A stretch of DNA of 63,255 bases, from NCBI GenBank assembly GCA_938008535.1, contig CALLKF010000068.1:1-63255 (forward strand). The letters run 5' to 3'. The position numbers were made by a program, and so were the translations under genes. Shown in pieces: positions 17,337 through 25,286 of this stretch. How positions within the stretch are numbered: position 1 is the stretch's first letter; every line of letters starts with the position of its first letter. Below the pieces are notes generated by a model, which did not search any database, was not told the DNA's origin, and saw only the letters and a list, made by a program, of their open reading frames with translations. The stretch comes from an uncultured Saprospirales bacterium. GTDB taxonomy: Bacteria; Bacteroidota; Bacteroidia; Chitinophagales; JADIYW01.

Positions 17337-17588
17337 TTGCTTTGCTGTGAGACGGCATTGTTGAGCAGTAAGTTGGCTTTGCTAAGTAGAAACTTTTTAT
17401 TGTTGAGCAGGAACTTGGTAATGTTGGATAGGAACTTGGTATTGTTGAATAGATACATGACATTGTTTCCGGTTCATCTGATATTGTTTCCGGTTCCGTT
17501 GGTATTGTTGAGCAGTACAATGGCGTTGCTAAGCAGGATTTTTGTATTGTTGAGCAGGAACTTGGCTTTGTTTTTATTATAATCTATT
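17337..17588. repeat. 21-bp phased repeat array B
   Basis: Units beginning TTG (one ATG) every 21 bp at 17337, 17358, 17379, 17400, 17421, 17442, 17463, 17484, 17505, 17526, 17547 and 17568, without a phase slip. The dominant core is TTGTTGAGCAGGAACTTGG. Two adjacent units (17463, 17484) carry a different middle, TTGTTTCCGGTTC. The unit shares no obvious sequence with array A or C. It fills the gap between gcvP and the DUF1343 gene; the remainder of that gap (17234-17336 and 17589-17642) shows nothing else. Reading frames across it are open on both strands only because 21 is a multiple of 3. Confidence 0.88.
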
Positions 17589-17642
17589 TATTTACAATTA
17601 GTTGTAATCCTGAACACTATTTTTTTTATTTTTAAATCTTAC

Positions 17643-18815
17643 TTACTCAAAATCTTTATACAATAAATATTTTTTGCGAATGGTTTTGAATTTGGTGATG
17701 CCTGGTTTCCAGGTGGCTTTGATGGTTTTTTCGTCCATGCCCTTTTCTATTTGAACGGCCAAACTTGCTTTTCCAGCTAATTTGATAAAGAAATTATTGA
17801 AGAAGTGATCTTTGTCTTTAGTGAGTTTATACGCATTCAGCAAATAGCTTAACGTCATTTTTTGTCGCTGTAAACTATCCAAAGCAATATCAGTTAAATT
17901 ATAACCATAGCACAATTTTCCTAATAATGGTGGTGTTTTTGCACCGGAAGTGCTTTGTGGTGTAAATGAATATTGCAAATCAGGATCAAATTCAGGACTG
18001 CCATAAATTTGAAATGGATTGACTGTTCCGCGACCTAAACTTACATGATCGGTTCCTTCAAAAAAGCAAATACTTGGATATAAATAGATCGCAGTCATGT
18101 TTGGTAAATTTGGAGATGGTTTTATTGGTAATGAATAATATGTTTTGTGATCGTAATTTAAGCAAGAAATTATCGTGATTTTGCATTGTACTTTTTTCGC
18201 CAGCCATTTTTCGCCATTCAGCATTTTAGCATATTCGCCAATCGTCATACCATAAACAATCGGAATTGGTTGCATACCAACAAACGAACGATATTGCGTA
18301 TCCAGAACAGGTCCATCAACATAGTGTCCGTTTGGATTTGGTCTGTCGAGAATCAACAATGGTTTGTTGTTTTCAGCACATGCTTCCATTACATATTGCA
18401 ATGTAGAAATGAATGTATAGAATCGTACACCGACATCTTGAATATCAAACACCAAAATATCGAGATCTTTTAGTTGTGCTGCTTTTGGTTTTTTGTTATC
18501 ACCATACAAAGAAATAATAGAAACGTTTGTTTTTGGATCAACGCCATTTTTTACATGTTCGCCAGCATCAGCCGTGCCACGAAAACCATGTTCAGGCGCA
18601 AACACTACTTTTACATTGATTCCTAAATTCAATAAAGTATCTAAAAAACTAGTGTTGCCAATGGTAGATGTTTGGTTAATGACTAAGCCAACTCTTTTAT
18701 TTTTTAAAATGGAAAGGTATTGTGATGTTCGTTGAGCGCCAACAATTACTTCTTTAGCGTTTGCTATATTAAATACTAAAAAACACGTGCAAAAAAATAA
18801 GCTGATTTTTTTCAT
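17643..18815 (-). CDS. DUF1343 / NamZ-type exo-N-acetylmuramidase family protein
   Basis: 390 residues from the ATG at 18815, chosen because MKKISLFFCTCFLVFNIANA then gives a clean signal peptide; a start 14 codons upstream does not. The DUF1343 features are visible: KRVGLVINQTS, VKVVFAPEHGFRGTADAGE, DILVFDIQDVGVRFYTF, LILDRPNPNGHYVDGP and the late SLGRGTVNPFQIYG. Characterised members (NamZ) release N-acetylmuramic acid from peptidoglycan fragments in cell-wall recycling. The upstream neighbour is a divergent permease gene. Exported to the periplasm. Confidence 0.9.
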   Translation of the reverse strand: MKKISLFFCTCFLVFNIANAKEVIVGAQRTSQYLSILKNKRVGLVINQTSTIGNTSFLDTLLNLGINVKVVFAPEHGFRGTADAGEHVKNGVDPKTNVSIISLYGDNKKPKAAQLKDLDILVFDIQDVGVRFYTFISTLQYVMEACAENNKPLLILDRPNPNGHYVDGPVLDTQYRSFVGMQPIPIVYGMTIGEYAKMLNGEKWLAKKVQCKITIISCLNYDHKTYYSLPIKPSPNLPNMTAIYLYPSICFFEGTDHVSLGRGTVNPFQIYGSPEFDPDLQYSFTPQSTSGAKTPPLLGKLCYGYNLTDIALDSLQRQKMTLSYLLNAYKLTKDKDHFFNNFFIKLAGKASLAVQIEKGMDEKTIKATWKPGITKFKTIRKKYLLYKDFE

Positions 18816-18904
18816 AATGAAAGTATTACAAATATTGTGCTCGAATTTATACATCACTTTTGGTAATACAAAAGGAAAGAAATACTTTTGGTGTTAATAA
18901 CAGT

Positions 18905-20134
18905 ATGAACACAGAACTATTTATAGCAAAACGTTTGGCTCTTGGCGATAAAAAATCGTTTTCGCGGTTTATTGTTCGTATTGCAATTGTTGCTATTGCT
19001 TTGAGTGTTGCTGTTATGATAGTTTCTTCGTGTATGGTTACTGGTTTTTCTAAAGAAATTAAAGAACGCATCTTCGGATTTTGGGGCGAGATTCATATTA
19101 CTAACTTTGAAAGCACCGATTCGTACGAAAATAATGCAATTAAGGAAAATGAAGTAATGGTTGATAAAATCAGAAATGCTAAAGAAGTAAAAAATATTGC
19201 ACCATTTATTTTGAAGGCATGCATCTTAAAAACCAAATTTGAAATAGAAGGTATTGCATTAAAAGGAGTAGATAAAAATTATGATTGGAAAACGATTCAA
19301 ACTTTTGTGCAAGATGGTAAATTACCAGCAATCACCAATCAAGAAATTTGCAAAGAAATTCTCATCTCAAAATCAACGGCAAAAAAACTAAAACTAAAAG
19401 TTGGCGATAATGTAATAGCATATTTTATTCGCAAAGATTTAGCAGCACCACAAGGAAGAAAACTAAAAGTGTGTGGTATCTATCATACTGGTTTAGAAGA
19501 ATATGATAAGCAGTTTGCATTAATTGATATTCAAATTTTACGCGAACTCAATCAATGGCAAAACAATGAAGTGGCTGGCTACGAAGTTCGCTTACACGAC
19601 ATGAATAAAATGGATGCGTTTAAAGATTCAATTTATTATAAATACATTGGACAAAGTGTAAATGCACAAACCATGAAAGAAATTAATCGAAATATTTTTG
19701 AATGGTTAGACTTGCAAAAAGTAAACGAATACTTGATTTTAGGTTTTATGGTGTTAGTTGCTGTATTAAATATGATAACAGCTTTAATTATATTAATTTT
19801 AGATAGAACACAAATGATTGGCATTTTAAAATCGTTAGGTGCAACGAATAAATCAATCTCGAAAGTATTTATTTACAACGCTACTTACATTATTTTAAAT
19901 GGTCTCTTTTGGGGAAATTTGATTGGTATTGCAATTTGTGTAATTCAACATTTTACTGGTTTTATAAAATTAAATGAAGAAAATTATTATCTATCTGTTG
20001 CGCCAGTTTATTTTAATTTCTTTGCAATTCTACTCATAAACATAAGCACACTTTTTATTTGCACATTAATTTTATTGATTCCAGTTCAGCTTATCAGTAG
20101 AATTTCTCCAATGAAAGCAATAAGGTTTGATTAA
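18905..20134 (+). CDS. FtsX/LolE-family ABC transporter permease
   Basis: 409 residues from the ATG at 18905 (MNTELFIAKRLALGDK); the frame is open 15 codons further upstream but without a better start. Topology is that of LolC/LolE/MacB permeases: one N-terminal helix (about residues 24-48), a large periplasmic domain (about 50-265), then three C-terminal helices (near 280-300, 320-345, 370-400) with the coupling motif DRTQMIGILKSLGATN. In the Lol system such proteins extract lipoproteins from the inner membrane; no ATPase gene is adjacent. Divergent from the DUF1343 gene. Confidence 0.88.
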   Translation: MNTELFIAKRLALGDKKSFSRFIVRIAIVAIALSVAVMIVSSCMVTGFSKEIKERIFGFWGEIHITNFESTDSYENNAIKENEVMVDKIRNAKEVKNIAPFILKACILKTKFEIEGIALKGVDKNYDWKTIQTFVQDGKLPAITNQEICKEILISKSTAKKLKLKVGDNVIAYFIRKDLAAPQGRKLKVCGIYHTGLEEYDKQFALIDIQILRELNQWQNNEVAGYEVRLHDMNKMDAFKDSIYYKYIGQSVNAQTMKEINRNIFEWLDLQKVNEYLILGFMVLVAVLNMITALIILILDRTQMIGILKSLGATNKSISKVFIYNATYIILNGLFWGNLIGIAICVIQHFTGFIKLNEENYYLSVAPVYFNFFAILLINISTLFICTLILLIPVQLISRISPMKAIRFD

Positions 20135-20191
20135 CACTTCTTATTCGAAGCTATTTTTTTAACAAAATTAAAATTCTTATATTGCCAACTT

Positions 20192-21253
20192 ATGTGGCAA
20201 AAAGTTAATAAATGGAAATGGATAATTTGTTCTATAGTATGCATTCTTTTGCGCATTTCTTTGCCAGCAACATTTGTTGAAAAATATTATTCTTTAGGTT
20301 TATTTCGAATTATACGCAATCTATTTGATTATACTTTAGGAAAATTACCGTTTCCTTCCTACTATCTTTTTTTACTTTTTTTAATTGTTATTGTCACTAA
20401 ATGGATACTTCACTTTTTCAGAGAAAAACCAGAACCATTGCTATCTCGTGTATTTAAAATATTTTCTTTTGTTGGATTTTTAACTACATTTTTTTTTATA
20501 CTTTGGGGTTTTAATTATGGCAGAATTCCTATTGAACAAAACTTAAAATTAAATGTATCAGAAATTTCTGAAACAGAATTGAATACAGAAATTGATACAA
20601 CAGTTGAAAAATTAACTACGATAAGGAATAGTATAAAAAATGATACATCATCATTGCCACAAATTGTATTTGTAAATAATATTGAAGAAAATTGCAGTGT
20701 AGCAATAAATGAAGTTTTATTAAAAATGAATTATCACACATCAACGGTAAGAGGAAGATTTGTGATAGATGATATGTTTTTAGTATTTGGAATTGGCGGT
20801 CAATATTTGCCATTTGTTGGTGAAGGAAACGTAGATGATGCAGTTTTTTATTCTAAAAAACCTTTTTATTTAATTCATGAAATGACACATGGAAATGGTT
20901 TTACAGAAGAAGCAGAATGCAACTTTATGGCTTATGTCGCTTGCGTTCAATCTGACAAATTACCATTACAATATAGTGGTGAATTAAATTATTTATTGTA
21001 TTTGTTAAGTGCTTTAAAACAATCTAACGAAGAGGAATTTGACAAAACAATTCTTAAATTGCCTTTTGTTATAAAAAAAGATTTAGAAGAAATTCGATTG
21101 TATAATTTAAAACATGATTTTAAAATTGCAATCATTGGCGACGCTATTAACAATATCTATTTAAAAATAAATGGTGTAAAAGATGGTACTAAAAATTATG
21201 ATAAAATGATGTTACTTATTTACGCTTGGAAACATAATAATACTAAATCTTAA
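20192..21253 (+). CDS. DUF3810 membrane-anchored metallopeptidase-like protein
   Basis: 353 residues with N-terminal transmembrane helices (about 10-28, 48-70, 88-108), then a soluble domain. It carries a zincin-type motif HEMTH (in YLIHEMTHGNGFTEEAECN) followed by a Glu-rich segment that could supply the third ligand. This matches DUF3810, a Bacteroidota family of unknown function. The motif suggests a zinc peptidase facing the periplasm; activity is inferred only. The SRPBCC gene follows 28 bp downstream. Confidence 0.88.
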   Translation: MWQKVNKWKWIICSIVCILLRISLPATFVEKYYSLGLFRIIRNLFDYTLGKLPFPSYYLFLLFLIVIVTKWILHFFREKPEPLLSRVFKIFSFVGFLTTFFFILWGFNYGRIPIEQNLKLNVSEISETELNTEIDTTVEKLTTIRNSIKNDTSSLPQIVFVNNIEENCSVAINEVLLKMNYHTSTVRGRFVIDDMFLVFGIGGQYLPFVGEGNVDDAVFYSKKPFYLIHEMTHGNGFTEEAECNFMAYVACVQSDKLPLQYSGELNYLLYLLSALKQSNEEEFDKTILKLPFVIKKDLEEIRLYNLKHDFKIAIIGDAINNIYLKINGVKDGTKNYDKMMLLIYAWKHNNTKS

Positions 21254-21278
21254 ATTCTAAATCTTAAATCCTAAAATT
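21244..21278 (+). repeat. Heptamer tract before the SRPBCC gene
   Basis: Five 7-bp blocks: TAAATCT, TAAATTC, TAAATCT, TAAATCC, TAAAATT, with no G, ending 3 bp before the ATG at 21282. The first block overlaps the stop region of the DUF3810 gene. Confidence 0.75.
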
Positions 21279-21281
21279 AAT

Positions 21282-21734
21282 ATGATTTTTGAATACGACA
21301 ATAATATCAAATGCACGAAAGAAGAAGCGTGGAAATTGATTACAGAAATTGAACGACGTCCTGAATGGATTCATTTTATGGATAATTGCAAATGGCTCGA
21401 TAAAAAACCAGCCATTGTAGGTTCTACTTATCAGGAAGAAGAAGTTTTTTTAGGTTTTCATCTAAATGTAAAATACAAAGTTACTGAATATGTTGAATTT
21501 GAAAAAATGACTAGCAAATGCGATATGTATCCATTTCATCAAAAGGTAGAAGTGACAATGAAAGAAAATAAAAATGGAACTGTTTACACAAAGTTGCTTA
21601 TTGATGGTGATTTAGGCGTTCTTGGTTTATTGCCAAAATGGATTATCAAAAATAGAGTTGATGCATTGGTGCAACCTCTAGTAGATAAGTTTTTCGATAT
21701 TTTGGAAAGCGAAACATCTTTGAAAAAGAAATAA
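21282..21734 (+). CDS. SRPBCC-fold (START-like) protein
   Basis: 150 residues. The pattern of a helix-grip fold is recognisable: CTKEEAWKLITEIERRPEWIHFM at the N-terminus, the central LGFHLNVKYKVTEYVEFEKM strand region, and the C-terminal helix VDALVQPLVDKFFDILESE. These proteins bind hydrophobic ligands in a cavity or act as polyketide cyclase-like enzymes; the ligand here is unknown. It lies in a run of same-strand membrane genes. Confidence 0.8.
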   Translation: MIFEYDNNIKCTKEEAWKLITEIERRPEWIHFMDNCKWLDKKPAIVGSTYQEEEVFLGFHLNVKYKVTEYVEFEKMTSKCDMYPFHQKVEVTMKENKNGTVYTKLLIDGDLGVLGLLPKWIIKNRVDALVQPLVDKFFDILESETSLKKK

Positions 21735-21755
21735 AATTTAGTAAATTATTTTCAA

Positions 21756-23372
21756 ATGCAACCAAAAACAAAAACTCATCTTGCTATTTTTTGTTTTTAT
21801 GCAGTTGCCTGTTTAGTAGTGTATTTTATTGCCAAAAAATGCGGTTTCATTGATGATTATATTGGCTTCGAAGCAAATTATGATAGATGTGGTTTGCTGC
21901 ATTATCATAGTTGTTCTGGTAGCACTAATTTGCGTTTCTTTCAACACATTTTTACATTTGCATTATATAAACTATTTGGCTCCGAACATGTTGCTTGGTA
22001 CTTTGTTTACTGCATGCTTCACGTATTAGCAGCTTATCTGAGTTTTGTTGTGTTAGAAAAATTATTAGAAATTTTTGAACAACAAAAGTCAACAGAAATT
22101 GCATTTTTTGCAGCACTTTTATTTTTGATTTCACCATATCAAACAGAAGTAGTGATTTGGCGCGTTTGCATACAATATATGGTGGTACATATTTGCCTAA
22201 TGTTATCTATTTTATTGATTTTTAACGAACATAAAAATTATTTTTTTACGTCGATTTTTATTGGAATTATTTTATTTATAGTTGCAATGTTTTCTATAGA
22301 ACAAGCTATTATGATTCCATTTGTTTTGCTTGCAATAATATTTATTTTATTCATTGGGAAAAAAGATTTCTTTGATAAAAAATTTGTTGCCACTTTGTTT
22401 GTTTGTCAACTATTTGTAATTGCAATTTTCTTTTCGTTAAGTAAAATTATATATCACAAATGGATTATGCATTATGGTTCACAAGTATTTAACAACTTTA
22501 TTTCAATAGATACTTTTTCACGATTCTTTAAATATTTTTTAAAGCATATTTTACTACTTCGATATTGGAATTTTAATACAGCAGAATCAATATTTGCTTT
22601 CGTTTCTAAACCAAATGTCTTCTTTTTTTTATTGATCTCAACTCTTGTATTTGTATTTATTTCCTTTACTAAAATTCGGAAAGGAAATTTAAAATATGCT
22701 ATATATTTATTGTTTATCGCAATGTATGCAATAAGTTTATTTCCTGTATTGCAATTATATCTTTCTACTCTTTTATTGGTTGAAGGCGATCGATTAGGTT
22801 ATATTTCTTCCATTTTTATTTTTGCATTTCTTGTTTATGCTATTTATCAGCTTAATGAGAATATCGCACGCTTACTGATTTTTATTATGGTAATTGTAAA
22901 TTTATTTTTTTTAATACAAACGAACAAAGACTGGAACATATCACAACAAATTCTAACATCGTACAACAATAGCTACAATTTCAAAGCACGAAAAATCTTT
23001 GTATTGGCAACGCCAGAAAATTACAATGGCATTTATTTAATTAGAACAAAAGCTGGTCTTGCAGAAATACTAAAATATCGTGCCAACAAGATAATTAATC
23101 AAGATTTTGTAGATGTTGTTCATTTTAACCAATGTAGTTTTAATGATGGAATTAAAGTAGAAAAAGAAAATGACTCTACGTTAATTATTGGTTTTACAAA
23201 AACAGGAAACTGGTTTTGGCGCGATGCACTTGGAGCAAGCGATTATTCAAATCAGGATTTTAAATACCGAACTGCTGAATGGAACAGCAAAGTTACGCTA
23301 CGTAATTTCGATCCAAAACAAGATATTATCATTTATCCAGATAGCTCAAAATGGAAGCAATTTATTTGGTAG
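21756..23372 (+). CDS. Polytopic membrane protein, GT-C glycosyltransferase-like
   Basis: 538 residues with about ten hydrophobic segments, beginning LAIFCFYAVACLVVYFIA. The first loop contains acidic residues (GFIDDYIGFEANYD), and LLFLISPYQTEVVIWRV follows. This layout resembles GT-C membrane glycosyltransferases that use lipid-linked sugars, but I see no diagnostic motif, so the assignment is tentative. The C-terminal 130 residues are soluble. It may be the last gene of the 20.2-23.4 kb run. Confidence 0.65.
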   Translation: MQPKTKTHLAIFCFYAVACLVVYFIAKKCGFIDDYIGFEANYDRCGLLHYHSCSGSTNLRFFQHIFTFALYKLFGSEHVAWYFVYCMLHVLAAYLSFVVLEKLLEIFEQQKSTEIAFFAALLFLISPYQTEVVIWRVCIQYMVVHICLMLSILLIFNEHKNYFFTSIFIGIILFIVAMFSIEQAIMIPFVLLAIIFILFIGKKDFFDKKFVATLFVCQLFVIAIFFSLSKIIYHKWIMHYGSQVFNNFISIDTFSRFFKYFLKHILLLRYWNFNTAESIFAFVSKPNVFFFLLISTLVFVFISFTKIRKGNLKYAIYLLFIAMYAISLFPVLQLYLSTLLLVEGDRLGYISSIFIFAFLVYAIYQLNENIARLLIFIMVIVNLFFLIQTNKDWNISQQILTSYNNSYNFKARKIFVLATPENYNGIYLIRTKAGLAEILKYRANKIINQDFVDVVHFNQCSFNDGIKVEKENDSTLIIGFTKTGNWFWRDALGASDYSNQDFKYRTAEWNSKVTLRNFDPKQDIIIYPDSSKWKQFIW

Positions 23373-23497
23373 TTTAATATGCAAGATTGTAGTAATTACA
23401 TATCATGCGACCATGTCTAAGCATCATACACTACGTTATTTAAATATAAAATCTACCTTTTTTGATTTAAAACAAATCAGTCAGAACTATTTTTAAT

Positions 23498-23505
23498 TAG
23501 CTTTG
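23498..23505 (+). promoter_or_regulatory. Candidate -7 box of the efflux operon promoter
   Basis: TAGCTTTG matches TAnnTTTG exactly, 27 bp upstream of the TetR-family ATG. No TTTG at the usual -33 distance. Confidence 0.5.
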
Positions 23506-23519
23506 TTATAAAACTTAAC

Positions 23520-23531
23520 TTAGTTAACTAA
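23520..23531. promoter_or_regulatory. Candidate TetR operator
   Basis: Perfect 12-bp palindrome TTAGTTAACTAA, overlapping the predicted transcription start and ending one base before the regulator ATG, with an extra half-site-like TTAACT just upstream. The position suits autorepression of the efflux operon by its own TetR protein. Confidence 0.5.
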
Positions 23532-23532
23532 A

Positions 23533-24135
23533 ATGCCAATTAAAGAAAGACGCAAGCGCGAAAAAGAAGAATTACGTCAACAAATATTAGACGTAGCTAA
23601 AGAAATTGCTGCAAATGATGGCTGGCAAAATGTAACCATTCGTAAAATCTGTGATGAAATAAAATACACTGCACCAGTTGTTTATCAATACTTTGAAAGC
23701 AAAGAAATGATTTTGCAATCGTTACGAAAAGATGGTTTAAATCAGATGTGTACTTATTTTGAACAAGTTGACAAAAAACACAGAACACCAGAAAAACGAT
23801 TGTTAGAATATGGTTTGGCGTGGTGGCATTTTGCGCAACTCAATCCTGAAATTTATCAAGTGATGTATAATTTACAAGGTGTAGTTTGTTCAAATAATGA
23901 AGATAATATTAGCATCATCGTTAATTTTTACAAAACTGCATTTAAACAAATTAATCAAAAAGCAAAACGCTTAGAAATTTATAGTTTAGAATTAACGGAT
24001 AATTTAATTGCAATTATTCATGGTTTTATTGCTTTGAATATGGTCAATAAAATTAAATCTGGAAACGAAAAAGCATTGCTAGTTTATAAAAATGCATTGC
24101 AACGATTCATCCATTCTATAAACGATATAAAATAA
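23533..24135 (+). CDS. TetR/AcrR-family transcriptional regulator
   Basis: 200 residues. The N-terminal helix-turn-helix is clear (residues about 12-58: ILDVAKEIAANDGWQNVTIRKI, then APVVYQYFESKEMIL). The C-terminal ligand-binding domain is variable, with WHFAQLNPEIYQVMYNLQG. It is the first gene of a four-gene efflux operon, 9 bp before the adaptor gene, and likely represses it until a substrate binds. A palindromic operator candidate sits just before its start. Confidence 0.92.
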   Translation: MPIKERRKREKEELRQQILDVAKEIAANDGWQNVTIRKICDEIKYTAPVVYQYFESKEMILQSLRKDGLNQMCTYFEQVDKKHRTPEKRLLEYGLAWWHFAQLNPEIYQVMYNLQGVVCSNNEDNISIIVNFYKTAFKQINQKAKRLEIYSLELTDNLIAIIHGFIALNMVNKIKSGNEKALLVYKNALQRFIHSINDIK

Positions 24136-24144
24136 ATAAAACTC

Positions 24145-25230
24145 ATGTCAAAAGGAAAAATAATATTTGTAGTCTTGCTGTTGATGATTATCGCAGCATT
24201 AACATACGTCAAACATACAAAGAATAAAGAAGTGGCAGCCAAAGCAGCACCACAAGGAAAAGGTGGGCCACAAACTCTAATGGCAGCTGGCTTCGTGGCA
24301 GAATTTTCTAAATTATCAAACGACTTAAGCGCAAACGGTAGCATCTTAGCACAAGACGAAGTGCAACTTCAACCAGAAGTTTCAGGTCGCGTAACGTATC
24401 TAAATATAAAAGAAGGTGCTGTAGTTTCTAAAGGAACTTTATTAATGAAAATTAATGATGCTGATTTGCGAGCACAAGTTGTAAAATCAAATTCACAATT
24501 AAAAATTGCACAAGCTAATCTAAAACGTGTAGATCAGTTATTAAAAATAAATGGTGTTTCTCAAGCTGAATATGATGCTGCTGAAAACACTGTAAATAAT
24601 ATTAATGCAGATATAGAATTACTTAAAGTTCAAATTGCCAAAACAGAATTGCGTGCACCATTTTCTGGTAAATTAGGTTTAAGAAATATCAGTTTAGGTG
24701 CTTATGTTTCGCCAAATACTGTGGTTGTGTCTTTACAAAATATGAGTCAATTAAAAATAGATGTTTCTGTACCAGAAAAATATGCAGGTACTATACAAGT
24801 TGGTGATAATATGCAATGCATTGTGGCTGGAATCGATAATCCATTTGTTGCAAAAGTAATTGCCATCGAACCACAAATTGACGAAATGACGCGCAATTTA
24901 AAAGTGCGTGCTATGATTCAAAATCCAAATTCAAAATTGGTTCCTGGTGCTTATGTAAAAGTAAAAGTGAAATTAAAAGAAACACCAAACGCAATTATGA
25001 TACCAAGCAATACAGTGATTCCAGATGATAAAGCAACTCGAATTATAATTACAGATAGCAGCAAAGTGAAATTTGTAGAGGTAGAAATTGGCATGCGAAC
25101 TGCTAGCGAAGTGCAAGTTTTAAGTGGTCTTAAGTCAGGTGATACTGTTTTAACAACTGGCTTGTTGCAAGCAAAACCAGGTATGCCAGTGAAAATTACA
25201 AAATCAACAAAAAAATCTTTAGTACAATAA
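24145..25230 (+). CDS. RND efflux periplasmic adaptor subunit (membrane fusion protein)
   Basis: 361 residues. One N-terminal membrane anchor (about 5-22) is followed by the lipoyl/barrel-sandwich halves (GSILAQDEVQLQPEVSGRV and the ELRAPFSGKLGLRNISLGAYV block), an alpha-hairpin between them (about 105-165) and the beta-barrel with the MIQNPNSKLVPGAYVKVKVK motif. It links the inner-membrane pump to the outer-membrane channel. The full partner set is adjacent. Confidence 0.93.
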   Translation: MSKGKIIFVVLLLMIIAALTYVKHTKNKEVAAKAAPQGKGGPQTLMAAGFVAEFSKLSNDLSANGSILAQDEVQLQPEVSGRVTYLNIKEGAVVSKGTLLMKINDADLRAQVVKSNSQLKIAQANLKRVDQLLKINGVSQAEYDAAENTVNNINADIELLKVQIAKTELRAPFSGKLGLRNISLGAYVSPNTVVVSLQNMSQLKIDVSVPEKYAGTIQVGDNMQCIVAGIDNPFVAKVIAIEPQIDEMTRNLKVRAMIQNPNSKLVPGAYVKVKVKLKETPNAIMIPSNTVIPDDKATRIIITDSSKVKFVEVEIGMRTASEVQVLSGLKSGDTVLTTGLLQAKPGMPVKITKSTKKSLVQ

Positions 25231-25253
25231 TATTAACGAGAATGCAATTTCTA

Positions 25254-25285
25254 AATTCTTTAATTCATCAATTCAATAATTAAAT
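25254..25285 (+). repeat. Octamer tract before the RND pump gene
   Basis: Four 8-bp blocks: AATTCTTT, AATTCATC, AATTCAAT, AATTAAAT, ending next to the ATG at 25287. This is the only start-proximal tract in the window with a clear period of 8 rather than 7. It has no G. Confidence 0.6.
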
Positions 25286-25286
25286 A

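Noticed and set aside
17258..17582. Overlapping Leu/Asn-rich frames on both strands
   Set aside because: Both are translations of array B; open frames on both strands reflect the 21-bp period, not coding.
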